From: Episyrphus balteatus
Lineage: Eukaryota > Arthropoda > Insecta > Diptera > Syrphidae
DNA length: 64,000 nucleotides
Direction of reading: 5' to 3'
Assembly (NCBI RefSeq): GCF_945859705.1
Contig: NC_079136.1
Location: forward strand, 46,349,181 to 46,413,180
Every line of letters starts with the position of its first letter. Position 1 is the stretch's first letter. This document shows, piece after piece, positions 46,605 through 59,619 of the stretch. The translations under genes and the position numbers were made by a program. Under the pieces are notes generated by a model. It was not told the DNA's origin. It did not search any database and worked only from the letters and a program-made list of their open reading frames with translations.

Positions 46605-46729
46605 ATTGCCGGACCCACTTTTTTGGCATTCTCCATCATCGTAATGTCATGTAAAATTGTTATCTCGAGTTCGATTTTTTTTACGAATCCTAAACTTGCC
46701 CTATAGTACCTATATCGCAAGTAAAAATT
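45706..46729 (+). mobile_element. (GACA)n-bearing element, copy 2
   Basis: It begins TGCACGACTGGGGTCGCACG and ends near TATATCGCAAGTAAAAATT, almost identical to the nested copy at 20977-21978. Differences are mainly in microsatellite length and single bases, so both inserted recently in evolutionary terms. It contains the hairpin ACCGTTAATAACGGT and three TATG.CAGGTACCGTTA-like words. No ORF; the frame on the minus strand at its right end is only the translated microsatellite. Confidence 0.8.
46542..46604 (+). repeat. (GACA)n microsatellite inside copy 2
   Basis: About 15 GACA units, against about 6 at the same place in copy 1 (21809-21841). This is a length-variable part of the element. Confidence 0.9.
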
Positions 46730-48423
46730 GGAATTTACAATATTAATTTTTTTTTTATTTCTTTCTAGCGCTATTTGTTTTTGTTTATTAAAGCAAAAAT
46801 TAAGCTTTCTGCATCATTATTTTTTATTTTAAGGTAAGAAAAACTTTTAAAAAATGAGTTTGAAAATGTTCACTTTTTTTCTCGCTAGAGTAATTTTAAA
46901 AAAGAGTTAACAAATTGTTTTTTATACAATAAAATAAGTTTTTTTATACAAAAAAATAAGCGAAAAAAGCCATTTTTTGCAAAAAGTGAGTGAAATTTCA
47001 AACTCATTTTGTGACAGTTTTTACGACCACAAAATTAAAAATTATGATGCAAAAAGCTTATTTTTTGGTTTCAAACAAAATTTTTTTAGTTTTTTCACTT
47101 TTTAGGTCATTGTAGGTGTGGCTTTAACATAAAAAAAAAAATTGTGTTTAAAACTGTGCAAATAAAAAAAAATAAAGAAATTGGCACTCGAATTTCGAGG
47201 GCGGGGTCGGCTAGTTTTTATAAATCTGCTAAGGCAAATGGACACCTAATGATTTGGAAAATTTACACAACTTTTTGAGGTTGGCAAAACAATCCTTTTA
47301 GACAAATCATTTGTTTGAAATTACTTATAACTTCCTTATAGAATTCAATTTTCAAAGTCATCAGGTATTCGATTCCCATAAGATTTCTCAAAACAAATGT
47401 GGTTTAACCTTTCATTTATTCCAAAAACTATACATATATTTTAACTTTAATTCATTTTCATAACTAAACAATATAGTCCATAAACTTGAAAGTCTATAAG
47501 ATTATTATTTGTGGTTTTTATTCATAAAAATCACATTTTATTTGAAAATCAAAGAAATCTTTTGTGGAATAAATCTGATAACCAAAGCCTGTAGAGACAA
47601 TAATTTGTGAGTGTTTCTTTTGGAGACAAAATTGATTTTCTTATCAATTGTCTTTTCCAAAATAATATCCTTAAAATGTATGTATAAAGGATCACACTCT
47701 AAGGGTTCGAAACAATTGAACAAATCAAATTGAATTAATACCATTTCAATTGAAAATCAAACCTTAAGTTTCTATAAAGAGTTTGTCCTTTCTTTTTAAG
47801 ATACATCTTAAAATTTGCCTAAGCACAATCAAATATATATGTTTTTTAGAATTAACAGTAACGTGTGGAAAATTGTGAGAGTGTTATTAAAGTAAAAGTT
47901 ACAATTATCAAAACTTACCATTATTATAAATCGAAGTTTTTGAATTACACTTCGTCTGCGGTTTGCAAGGAAGTTGGTTTAAATTTTGAAACTAACGATA
48001 CTATACCCAAGACAGAATGGATGTTCACTCCTTTTTATAAAAGTTTACTTTATTTGAAAATTATATTAGACAAGTTTAATGGCAAAGCTTGGTGGTGAAT
48101 TGGCCGAATTGCGGAACACTGTGGCGTATACGTAATATTTTATTCTACAGAATCCGTTTAGTTTAATTATTAAAGTGAAATCTTCGACCTCCAATTGTGT
48201 TCTTAAAAGTTTTGTGTGTAATTTATATGCTGGAGTCATTAGTGTTTATTGAAAGACTCTCAAAAGTCTTCTCTTATTAAACTTCGAGTGGGTTTCAGAA
48301 GGTTCTTTCTCTCAAAAATCTAATTTTATTAATTCTTTGGTAAGTAATGACTTAGTATAGGATTTTCATGCACATAAAAACGAAAAATATGCGCTTAAAA
48401 TATACTCTTAAAAGTAAATAAAA
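46730..48423. other. Gene-free stretch
   Basis: No exon recognised. Near 47200 the sequence GGGCGGGGTCGGCTAGTTTT looks like the end of another dispersed repeat; the inverted form CTAGCTGACCCGGCGGAC occurs at 54158. Confidence 0.4.
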
Positions 48424-49663
48424 TGCACGACTGGGTCACACGAACTTGCTCTTAGAGTTAAAGTTGCTTAAATTTAAAAAAATAAAATCTGAAATCAAAT
48501 TGCCCTCTAAAACAAGTATGCAGTTTTGATTGATATATCTTTGCCGCCGGGTACAAAGGGGTTAAGTCACAAAATTGCACTTTCCGGGTTTCGATGAAAT
48601 AAGAATAACCTCTTTTGTTCTCTTTTCAACTCTTTTCTATAAAAATAAGAGGATCAATGCTCAAAAGTTCGTCGATTAGCTCAACTTCACATTTTCAGGC
48701 AAACTATCAATTATGACTTAACCCCTTTGTACCCGGCGGCAAAGATATTAAGATGCATTTTTAGAAAAAAAATTTTCAAAATCGTTAGAGCCGTTTTTTA
48801 AAAAACTAATTTTTTACAAATAATTTTTTGGAAAAAAGTTTTAAAATAAAATTGGTATGCCATTTTGTAGAAATAACTAATCAACATCTAAAACCAAAAT
48901 TTCAAAAAAAATCAATGTCCCGTTTTCGAAAATTTGATTTTTCAAAAAAAAAATTTCAAATTTTTTTTAAAAATCTAAAAATTATTTTTTTCGAAATTTT
49001 ATTTTTGGCTTATCGACGGTTAAACTTTATAACCTCGTAGGTCGAAAAATTCGAAAAAAAAATATTATTAATGCAAACAATTCAGAAAATTCAGAGCTAT
49101 CTTTTGGTATATTCAGTTCAACAATTTTGTTTTGAACATTTTTCAGGAATGACGAAATTCAAAAGCTCGTATTGATAGATCCCATACAAAAACAAGAAAC
49201 ACAACATATTGTTTTTTGATTTCTGAAAAACTTGCAAAAACAACTTACGAGGTTATGAAGTTTAACCGTCGTTATATTAAAATTATATAAATGCTTCTTC
49301 ACAAAAAGTTTCATTGAAATCGAATAAGCAGTTTCAGAGATAATCAGATTTAAAAAAAAAAAACGGTTCTATGGCAGGTACCGTTAAAAATGATTTTCAA
49401 ACTAAATTTTTTTCATTTGAAGATAGACCTTGTTTTAAAACTTACAGTTGAATTTTTTAAACAAAATCGTTGGAGCCGTTTTTCAGCAATTTTAACTTTA
49501 CTAAAATCGGTATATGACAAGTACCGTACGTAAATTAATTCCAAAAACCCCTCTGGAGAGTCTTCAAAAAATGCTACATACCAAGTTTGAAGTCAATCGG
49601 TCCATCCGTTTAGGCTGTAGCTCCTTATACCTACAGACAGACAGCGTACTGACAGACAGACGA
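48424..49663 (+). mobile_element. (GACA)n-bearing element, copy 3 (diverged, interrupted)
   Basis: It begins TGCACGACTGGGTCACACG and follows the order of copies 1 and 2 through CGGTTCTATGGCAGGTACCG to a CAGACAGACAG stretch. It is clearly more diverged and carries a MITE at 48535-48748. It is therefore older than the other two copies. Confidence 0.7.
48535..48748. mobile_element. 214 bp MITE inside copy 3
   Basis: ATATCTTTGCCGCCGGGTAC at the left is mirrored by GTACCCGGCGGCAAAGATAT at the right; the inverted repeat is about 35 bp and perfect. Other copies of the host element lack it at this place. Possible TA or TAT duplication. No coding potential. Confidence 0.85.
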
Positions 49664-51100
49664 CCACGTTGGTTTGTCAGTTTTCTACAGTATTTACTAA
49701 CGTTTTTGACTTTTTTTCCAATTGACGTTCAGTCAGTTTTGGTCAAAAATTTCAAGCGTGTAATTTCGTTATTTTTGCAATTTTTGGGAAAATATGCACG
49801 AAAAACATGGATTTATTTTAGAAAATTTGCTAAAAATATGAAAATATGCATTCATCGTAAAATATACAAAAATATGCACTAACGATTGAATTTAAAGGCA
49901 GTCTCCTGATTCGTATACATACTTCATTGCCATGCTTTCAAGATGTTCCTTAAAAAATAATATGGAAATCCGATCCCTAGTAATTAGTGAGTAACTAAAG
50001 CAAATTATTAGGGAACCCGGCCGAACAGCTCTGATTTTGATGATCTTTTTTTTTCAAAGGTCGGTAATTAAAAATACTTTAAAGTCTATAGATTAAAAAT
50101 TGCCGATGTTGCCGTAGGTACCTATTGTTTTTTTTTTTAATTAAAATTAAATGTTTTTTGAACAACAAATTTTTTTTTGCTTAAATTTCATAAAATAAAT
50201 GATACCAAAAGATTCTATAAGTAATTTAAGGAAAAAAAATATATGGGAGTAAAAGACAATCTTCCATCGTTCAAGCGATAAATGTAATTATCACAAAAAA
50301 CTGCCTTCAAACACAAAAAAAATATTTTGAACACAACGGCAACACCCACAATATTTACATACACGTTCTTAGAAAGCCAGAATCTCATTTCTATCAAAAT
50401 TTAAATCCACTAAATTTAATCAAGAGTTTTTGAAAGAATGGTTCTAAACTCAGAATTTTCAAAAAAAAAATGTTATTAAATGATCAAGAGTTTTTGAAAG
50501 AATGGTTCTAAACTCAGAATTTTCAAAAAAAAAAAATGTTATTAAATGATTTTTTTTTTTTTTTTCCAAAATCACAATGAATGCTAAAATATTATAAGTT
50601 TCAAAGTTAAAAGGTACTTTCTATCAACCTATCATTCATTGTGTATATTTTGAAAGACAACAAATCATAAATTTGGAGTACACGCCATCCGTCAGAACAA
50701 ATATAGTCAAACATAACAGCACAACACAAAATTATCATACAGTACTGTAGATCAAATGTATGTAAATTTTTTTTTTTTTTTGTTTTGTTTTAATACCTTA
50801 AAGGATACTTAAGTCCTTTGAGTGCTATGCATTTGAATAGACAAAAATATCTCTTTAAATTTCACACATTTTAGTTTCGGCAAAACATTCCCAAATACAT
50901 GCTATGAACAACAGCTATAATTCTAAGCAGGGACAACTATCTATATGTATGTGTGAATGAAGTAGAAAAAGGGTATAGCAATATATATTTATATAGGGAC
51001 ACTAGTTGGGCGCCAGTTTTGTATGTAAAATATACATACTCAACTGGAATATATATCGCCAGTAGAGAAAGAGTGATGTTATTTTGAAGCAACTTTTCCA
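49664..51100. other. Gene-free repeat remnants
   Basis: It holds a minus-strand copy (about 50225-50320) of the small repeat also seen at 29.83 and 62.17 kb, and a tandem duplication at 50420-50549. No coding exon recognised. Confidence 0.4.
50420..50549 (+). repeat. Tandem duplication, 64-66 bp unit, two copies
   Basis: TCAAGAGTTTTTGAAAGAAT through GTTATTAAATGA occurs twice head to tail with only the A-tract length changed, so the duplication is very recent. Confidence 0.9.
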
Positions 51101-53027
51101 TGTTAGTTATATGCAAATCACTGAAATAGGTTAACAATTCGTACAGGACTATATCTGTGTTAGAGGAGAATAGTAGTAGTAATCCGAGCGGTACTCGACA
51201 AGGATTCAATTTTGTTAAGCCACATGCTGTGCTGTATGATGCTGACTGTCTCTCTCGTCGTCGAACGACACACAAACCAACCCGGATGGAGAGAAAGTGC
51301 CAGAGGATGCCCAAGTTTTGCATAATATCTAACGGCAAGTAGTTGTCCCGTAGAGATTTTTGAATTTTACACACAATTTTTCAAAAAAAAAAAAAAAAAA
51401 CAAAAAAAATCATAAAAAACAAGCAAACACACAAAAAAAAAAAAAAACAAAGCGATGTCGAAATGTTGATGGTTTAGGGATATCATAGTGAGAAAAATGA
51501 CAATTGCCGTTTTGTCCGGGATTAAGGTATATTTTCTTTGTTCTTTCTGATCTAAAATCTGGGCCATGTTGAATACTTTTTTTGGAAACGCAACATACTG
51601 TAATTTTAAACAGGATACAATTTTAAAATCCTTGTTGCTGAGTTAGTTGTTATTTTAACATTGGGTAACTATCTACATCCGAAGAACTTGCCTCATTCAA
51701 TACACGCAAATGTGGTTTTTAATTAACATAACTTTTGTCACACACACATTCGACGACAAGGACACGACAGACGTGTCGGTTGTCCGGATGGGACGGAATG
51801 GCCATCAGCTGTGTTGTCACATTGTCACATCACAGTCAAAAAATGCGGATTCGCATCAACAACAATAACAACAACAACAACAAAAATACCTTCAAGAAGA
51901 AAAAAAACCAAAATGGCCGAATGACATCAAAACAAAAACTAACCAACAACATTGTTGTGTGTTGGTTACTCTTCACTCTTCTCTTCTGATGATATGGTTT
52001 TGCTGCGATGCGGGATGTGTATATCGTCCTTAAAGGGCATGTCTGCGTGAATAGTGTTCGGCTTTTATTTATGCTAATTGTTACACGAGGTTGTTTATTG
52101 TTATATTCTCTCCAAGGATTTGCGGATGAGTCCTTGTTTTTTACGGCAGGCAAAATAGAAAAGAATTAGTTTTGTTGTGCACACATTTATTATGTGCTTC
52201 ATGGTGCACACTGTTAGTCCTTGTGTCGTTTGATGATAATGAAACATTTGTGTTGCCTTGTACTACAACTATTACAATTAACCAACGACGACTAGTAGGA
52301 TGATGATTATTATGATGATGATGATGAATATTATTTTTTTTTTTTTTTTAATTTTCTATCTGGAAAGTTTTATGCTCTGAAGAGTTTTTGTCAGTTTGAT
52401 GCAGCTTATTTTTGAATAATTTGTCATAAGGATTAATTGTTTTTGAAGCTGAACAAAATATATTTCTTTTTTTTTTTTTTGTTTCTTTTTGATTTTGATG
52501 AGCAATTTGCAGGTTTTTTCTTATATATTATTTTTTAATCAAAGTCTCTTTACGGTTTACTTAATCTTAGAGTCGATAGAAGACGAATTAGAGTCATAAT
52601 TACTAAATCGAAATGAATTGACACATTTTTGGGTTCGTTATTGTTGAGTAGATGATACCTACAAGATAAATTTGGGATTTTTCGTCTTTCAAATTCTTTT
52701 CAGTTGAACAAAATTAGGCCATACTAGATCAAATCAGTGATAATTTTGGTAAAAAGAATAGCTTTCAAAATTACAAATAGGAACATGCCTTAAAGCAGAT
52801 GAACAAAAAAAAGTGGATGACAAGCTTATCAAAATAGAACAAAGGAAAAATTTGTACAAAATTTAAAGCATATAGCACGGATAACACTGATCAACAAGGT
52901 TTTTGATACAAGAACCAAATTATACTTTTCTAGTAGTTTTTGGGATGCTGAATCTGAATCTGAAGTCAGAAAAATTTGAGTGGCCTTCGTTTTTGAAATA
53001 TCACCGTTAGAAAATGTCAAAAAAAAA
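51101..53027. other. Repeat-poor island, no gene recognised
   Basis: 51.13-52.3 kb is complex in composition with CA-rich and CAA-rich runs (51856-51885). Open frames such as 51157-51342 and 51735-51989 are short and low in complexity. Regulatory or untranslated sequence is possible. Confidence 0.35.
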
Positions 53028-53101
53028 CATAATTTTGGCTGTTTTCGAGGTTATGTTTTTATCCACATAAAAACAGAACCTCGAAAACAACCAAAATGAT
53101 G
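53028..53101. repeat. 74 bp hairpin
   Basis: CATAATTTTGGCTGTTTTCG and onward pairs with its complement ending CAACCAAAATGATG around a CCAC centre; stem of about 33 bp with few mismatches. Confidence 0.7.
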
Positions 53102-54332
53102 TTTTTTTAGCAGAAATTTCACGAAAAACTAAATAAACGTAACGAAATATTCACAGCCAAAAACGGTAACGGAGAAGACACGTTACGGTCTTTAATTGTG
53201 AATAACTTGGCAACAATTGGTTTAATTTTCGTAAAAGCTTCTTTGACACCAACTTTATGATGAGCCCTAACGACTCACCAAGTTTCCATATAAAACATCC
53301 AAGTAAACTGGATAACAAGCGTTAATATGTAATCTCCGTTACTTTGGAATGGCCGATTTCTGTATCGGCTACAGATGCAAGTTATATCTTACAGGAATGT
53401 TGACCGGTGACAACATAACCTAGGTTGCTGTTATTTTAAAAACTGCCACCCAAAGAAGAAAAAATCTGATATGGATATTTTTGAGGTAACGATAAGTTTC
53501 AGAAACCTACCTGAATAAAAACAACGAAGCAACGGGTATCATTCTTATAAAATTTTCTAGGTATCGCAATTGTCTAGTAAAATAAATTTTAAATTTAGGG
53601 TACATAGTATTAAAAGTTGTTGTACAAAAATTTTATTTAAGTTCCCCTCAAGAAAATTAGGATAAATTTGGCGTTATCGTTTTTGTGAATTTAAATTATC
53701 TCTTTTTTTTTTTTCGACAACTTAACCAAAAGGTTATAAATGGTAAGTTAATAGACCTGTAGAAAATCGTATGTGTTCGTTACTATGAAGCGGAAATTCA
53801 CTTGAGTAACAAGTAACGAAATGTTAATTGCAAAACAATGTTACTCAAATTTATTCATTAAATAAAAGTTTACCTTAGGTAATGCTGCGCTGGGAAGGTT
53901 TTTTCAAATTTAATTTTTTCGGAATACATTGAAAGAAAGAACGAGATTCTTAGCGAAAAAAAAAACAATTTGTAAATTTTTTAAGAAATAGTGTCTAAAA
54001 TTTGAAAAGGATCGGTCTAGTAGTTTTGAAGATATGATGACTGGCTCAGAAAATTCATACCAGTTCTTATTACATCGTAAAGTTCGCTCCAATCGACTTT
54101 TCTTGTGGAAAAGTTTAGTTAACCTCAAATATGAGAAATTTTATTTTATTAGTAATACTAGCTGACCCGGCGGACTTCGTTCCGCCATTTTTTGTATTTA
54201 TTTTTATTTTTGACTCTATAATTAGTTAACATTTTAAATGAAAAATGAACTTGAAAAGTTCGTAAAATGAGTTTAAAAATATTCACTTTTAAACTTTTAG
54301 CAAAAGTGGCCTATGTAAAATATGGCCTATGT
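53102..54332. other. Gene-free stretch
   Basis: No exon recognised. CTAGCTGACCCGGCGGACTT at 54158 looks like the end of a dispersed repeat. Confidence 0.35.
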
Positions 54333-55194
54333 TAAAAACGGCCAAAAAACTTGGGACAAAAAAAATTGTTTTTCCCGTTATTCGGTCAAAAATCATTTTA
54401 AAAATTTTGTACATGCATGCGCATAATTGAAACGTATATTTCCTATAAATTTGAGATTTTTTGCAGACTTTTAAAAATTCCAAAAAAATAAAAGACTACT
54501 CAAAAATGTATCTAAAAATTAGGTTGTTTTTCAAAAAATTTTATTTCAAAATACATGGCCTATGAAAAAAATCCGTTTTAGACCCCTAATTTAATTTCTT
54601 TCTTATGGTGTAACTAAAATTTCTGTGCAAAATTTTGCGTACCTCTAATTAGTCTTTTGTCGAAGGCCTATGACTGCAAAAAAACCTTCACAACTTGGTT
54701 TTGAAATTTTTTTGAATTTTTTCAATACCTATTGAATAAATTTGTATATCATTTAAAAAAAAAAGTCAACTCTTTACGACTTACCGTTTAGAAAATAGCC
54801 TCTTTTTTCAATGTCGTGTTACCCCTAAAATTTAAAAACAAAAAGCTGTTAAAAACGGCCAAAAAACTTGGGACAAAAAAAAATTGTTTTTCCCGTTATT
54901 CGGTCAAAAAAAAAATGCATGCGCATGATTAAAACCTATATTTCCTATAAATTTGAGATTTTTTGCAGACTTTTAAAAATTCCAAAAAAATAAAAGACTA
55001 CTCAAAAATGTATCTAAAAATTAGGTTGTTTTTCAAAAATTTTTATTTCACAATACAGGGCCTATGAAAAAAATCCGTTTTAGACCCCTAATTTTTTTTT
55101 TAAATATCTTTCTCATGGTGTAACTCAAATTTCTGTGCAAATTTTTGCGTACCTGTAATTAGTCTGTTGTCGAAGGTCTATGACTGCAAAAAAA
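54333..55194 (+). repeat. Direct duplication of a ~350 bp segment
   Basis: 54333-54686 and 54850-55194 both run from AACGGCCAAAAAACTTGGGA to GTCTATGACTGCAAAAAAAC with a few per cent difference, separated by about 160 bp. No ORF. Confidence 0.85.
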
Positions 55195-57960
55195 CTTAAA
55201 GACTAAATGAAATGTTTTTACATAAATATCTCATATTACGTTAACAATATCATATTGAAATAGGTCACTGTGGTGTATGAGTAACATTTTTCTTTTAATT
55301 TTAAAATTTTTTTTTTCGAAAAAAACTTTATTTGAAATAGAAATTCAGGAATCAATTTTGTGGTTTAAAAAAAAAAGTTAGCTTGGTTTTGTTAGGTTTC
55401 TCTTTATTTTTAATTTAACAATTTTTGTTTTTACTTTTAGTTTGAAGTATTTTTGTCTGATTTAATTTTCAAGAGGGTATAGTTCTTACTTAAATTAAAG
55501 CACAGATCTTCTTCTTTAAAATGTTAAATCTAGGCAAAAATTGGATTTTTATTCAACTCATCTATACTAACTAAACGTGTACCTACCTAATAAAAATAAT
55601 TTTATTATTTTTTTTTTTTAACAATTGTGTTATTGTATTTGGAAGTCTTAACTTTCTATTTAGTTCAATAACAAAAGAAATGTTCATACATACCCCATAT
55701 AAGTATTACGTAAACTATATTAGATCGAAATTGGTCACGGTGGTGTATACGTAACATTTTTTTTATAATAAATCAGGAACTCTTTGTTTATTTTTCCAGA
55801 ATTTGGCTTTAATTAATCTGTTCTGAATGAAATACATAAATATTTTTTTTTTTAATAACAATTAATTAATTTAATTCAAATATACTCCGTTTGGTAATAA
55901 ACAAATTTAATATTCCGGACATCAATTTGAAAAACTTTCACGTCACCAATATTGTTAATTCGTTTGTGTTTTATATTTTTTTTAACTTTTTTTTTGTTGA
56001 GGTTACTATTTACAAGTTATAACCTTTGTAGGGTACGTAAATCTACGTAAATCCCATTCATCCCTAATTTCCATGCAACACACACACAGAAATGTATGTG
56101 TGTGTTCATTCACTTTATATTGAATCGAATAAATTTGCCACATGCCTGGCCCAAAAGACTCACATTTTGTCCTGAACCTCCTCGTGTCTGACCCGTATTA
56201 TAGTCCTATTCTCTCTCGAATGCTGCTGCTATGTATGTATGTGCTACTCTGATGGTATGCTCTTCTATGCCCGTCACGAGTGCAAAGCGAATTTTAAATT
56301 CGTTTATGAATGCGTTTTCTGACAGATGTTGCCATCAAATTACGATGGAAATTATTTGGATGTAACTTAAGCCACAAACGTGCCATGCAAACTAACAAAT
56401 TATGATGATCTCTTTTATATATGGAATGAGAGGAGATTCACATAGTGTTACCACAGAACATGGTTTTTGAAAGTGATATAGGCTCTGAATGAAATGACTG
56501 ACGGGGATGATTTCTATCCCCCGCATATTGAACAATGATGCGCGATGAATGTATTATTTTATTGGAATGCAGGCTATATGCACCAGCACCATAAACATGT
56601 TGCAAATTCAAGAATATTTAACTTTGTTCGGTCACAAAATACACACACACACACACACTCAAACATGAATGTGCCAAATGTTCATTAATTTCTCATTGCA
56701 TCCACACATCATATGTATATATTGGGGCAATTCTCGGTAAACTAGATTTAAGGGGAGCAAACAAAAATCCCATGATTCTGTCATACAGACAAAGGCGTTG
56801 GAATGGAAACCTTGACCATAAATTTCTCTGGTCAAGTTGCTTTTGGTCTTAATGGGGTTTAGTCTATTTGAGATGATTGAAGAGAGACAGAGCTGGCAGG
56901 ATCTTTAATGATACAATACCGATGAACAGATTCATGATGATAATGTTGGCAAATATGTCAATTTGAATGGAACTCAAAAAGATGTTTTTGGAATGGGAAA
57001 AGAGTTGTTTGTGGTGACATCTAGACTATGTAAAAAAAAAAAACATTTTTTCGTCTCAAAATTTTCCAATAATTTTTCGAATTCCATGAATTAACGCGTA
57101 TGTTTTAATGTTTAATTTATTGAATTTTCAAGCTTAATTTGATTTGTAAACAAACGCAATTATATCTATATTTATTGATCTTCCTTAATTTAACACTTTT
57201 GCCTTTGCAATTCCATAAATGTATGTATACTTGTTGCTCAACCAGTATTTATTTCTGGGTTTGTTGTTTGTGGGTATTAAAATGATGTGAATTAAAATTG
57301 TTTTCAATAAAAATAATAATAAACATCATTATTCAACTTTTCTCTTATAATGCTTGAAGCATTGGTTGCTTGCAAGAGATAACTTTATTAATAATTTAAA
57401 TGCAATTAAATAAAAAAATGTTGAAATGTTTACAGAATATCACTTTATTTATTTATTTTTTTTTTTTGTTGTAACATTAATAAATATCTACGTTAGTGGT
57501 ATGACGTGCATAATTTCGAGCAACAAATTAATAAAAGTGAATTAATAATTTTAACATGAAATTAATAGATTTTTTTCGAGGAACAAATTAGTAACTTGGT
57601 GAATTTCGTAAAAAAAAAAACTGAAGTTTCCTCCGCCGGTGGTTCCGTTAAAAGGTTACGCATACGACACAGTGACTCAAATACCGCCAGTTTTTTAATT
57701 CTTTAAAAGCAGTTCAATTAATTTTGTAACAGTGGAATTTTAAAATCGTAAATTTTAGTAATTGCCCATTTTTGATTTGATAAAAAAAAACCCAATTTTC
57801 TGGCTTCAACACTTTCAAAAATTTTCACGGTTTTGCATAAAAAAGTAAGCTTTCAAAATACAAAAAATGATAAAATCAAAAATTTTGTTGTGCAGAAATT
57901 GGAAGTAGCCTAGACTCAAATGATTAAAGATTTCGCTAAAATACATTATGACGAAACCTT
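55195..57960. other. Gene-free stretch with a repeat-poor island
   Basis: A short direct repeat (CACTGTGGTGTATGAGTAAC at 55265, CACGGTGGTGTATACGTAAC at 55738) is present, and a related GTGGCGTATACGTAAT at 48121. 56.05-57.0 kb is complex, non-repetitive DNA with an (AC)n run at 56640-56659. No gene recognised. Confidence 0.4.
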
Positions 57961-58592
57961 ATATGAATCGTTTATTTTCAAAACATGATAAGTCCACTTT
58001 TTTTCAAAATTCGTTTTTTTAACTGAATTATGTTCTTGGGAGATAACCACACCTGCCTTCAAAATATGAAGCATCTACTCAGTCCATATTCGATTTTACA
58101 GCTAAGCGAAAAAAATTTTGTACTGTCAAAACATGATAAAAGTCCCGGACTTATCATCTTTTGAAAATAAACAGCAAATTTTTTGAGAGTAATTGACTAC
58201 ACATAAAAAAGCTGACTACTGGCTCATAATCTTAAGTTGAAAGCGTCTTTCAAGTAAAAAACCTACTCGAAATATTATATTCTATTCCCAAATGCAATTG
58301 TTTGATAGACTGAGGCTTTAAAAAAAATTCTATATTCATTTTAAAACTCATTTCACATTCGTTTATTTTCAAAGTATGATAAGTCCAAAATCGTTTTTAT
58401 TTTTTATCTTTTGAACTATTGGTCCAAAAAGTAAATTGCAAACGATATTCTGTAGCTAGGTAAAAGTTCTACAAAATATATTTTTTATACATTTTGCAAC
58501 ATTTAACAAAAGAAAATAGAACGTTTTTTTCTTCTCCTGAAAAATTTGAAATAATGGACTTATCATGTTTTGAAAATAAATGATTCATATGT
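57961..58592. repeat. Foldback element with internal copies of its end motif, 632 bp
   Basis: ATATGAATCGTTTATTTTCA, then AAACATGATAAGTCC, is mirrored at the right by GGACTTATCATGTTTTGAAA and ATGATTCATAT. The same CATGATAAGTCC word recurs inside near 58135 and 58378 (direct) and 58146 (inverted). No ORF. Confidence 0.75.
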
Positions 58593-59619
58593 AACATACA
58601 TTATGTGACGGTCAAAATTTTCAAAAATCGCATTTTAAAATATTTTTCTGTTCTAGAAATTGTAGCTCTGCAACAAAGTTTGTTGCTGAAAAATTATTTT
58701 TGCAGCCCCCTCAGTCACTTTCTTTTTTCAAAGTTTAAAAAAAAAAGAAGTTTTGAAAGTACAAAAAAAAATATTTAAAAATGCAACTATTTTGAAAATT
58801 TTGACAGGGATGAGAATGCTTAGCCCGAAAGTGAAACATATTGTCCAAAATAAACGAAGTAGATTTGGAAAATACATATGTAGCAGATATAGAAAAAACA
58901 AAAAATATAAAAATAAAACAAAAAATGAGACCTACCTACATGGCTTGACAGCGCATCAGTCGTAGATAACAAAATTTTTAAAAATTCCGTCATTTAATAG
59001 GGTAAACAGGAGTAAAACGAAAAGATGAAATTTGGGCTAAAATCTAATCGCAAAGTCGTTAAGAATTGATTTTTTTGCTATAGATAGATGAGACTAATTT
59101 AAGAATAACTGCATTTAAGAAAAAATTCTAAAAAATTTTGAAACTAAGCTATAACGTTTTGTTTGAACGTTGTATACGTGTTGGGGCTATGACAAAATGA
59201 TGATTTTGGGTAAAGGAAATTTTTTTTGACAATTCTAAAGATGGCAGGTGAAAGATGAGGGAAAAACAAATTAGGTGTCTGATACGGATTTTTTTCCAAC
59301 ACTCTGCGTTTCGAAATATGAATTTTTGAAAAACACCTTGTTTTTTAGGGGTATTTTTGGGTAATTTTTGATTTTTAGCTTTTTTTTGGAGCGTTCAAAA
59401 AATTTCAAACTTATAGGACATGTAGGTTTTGGCCTTATGCATACAAAATTGGAGTCGTTTAGTGAGTTTTGACTGAATAACGGAAGAAACAAGTTTTTAA
59501 AAAACACGTTTTTTTACCGTTTTTAACCGATTTTCATTGTTTTTTATTTTTATCTTTTTTTCATTAATAAATACAGGAATAAAGTATATGCAGTAATGAT
59601 AGAGTAAAGAAACTTGCGA
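58593..59619. other. Gene-free stretch
   Basis: Short open frames only (for example 58753-58965 and the minus frame at 59271-59507), rich in Lys/Asn/Phe as expected by chance in AT-rich DNA. Confidence 0.35.

Noticed and set aside
46508..46720. Minus-strand frame with repeated CLSV residues
   Set aside because: It is the translation of the (GACA)n microsatellite in a non-coding element.
51735..52153. Frames with poly-Asn or poly-Leu runs
   Set aside because: They are translations of a CAA-rich stretch and its complement and lack any other protein feature.
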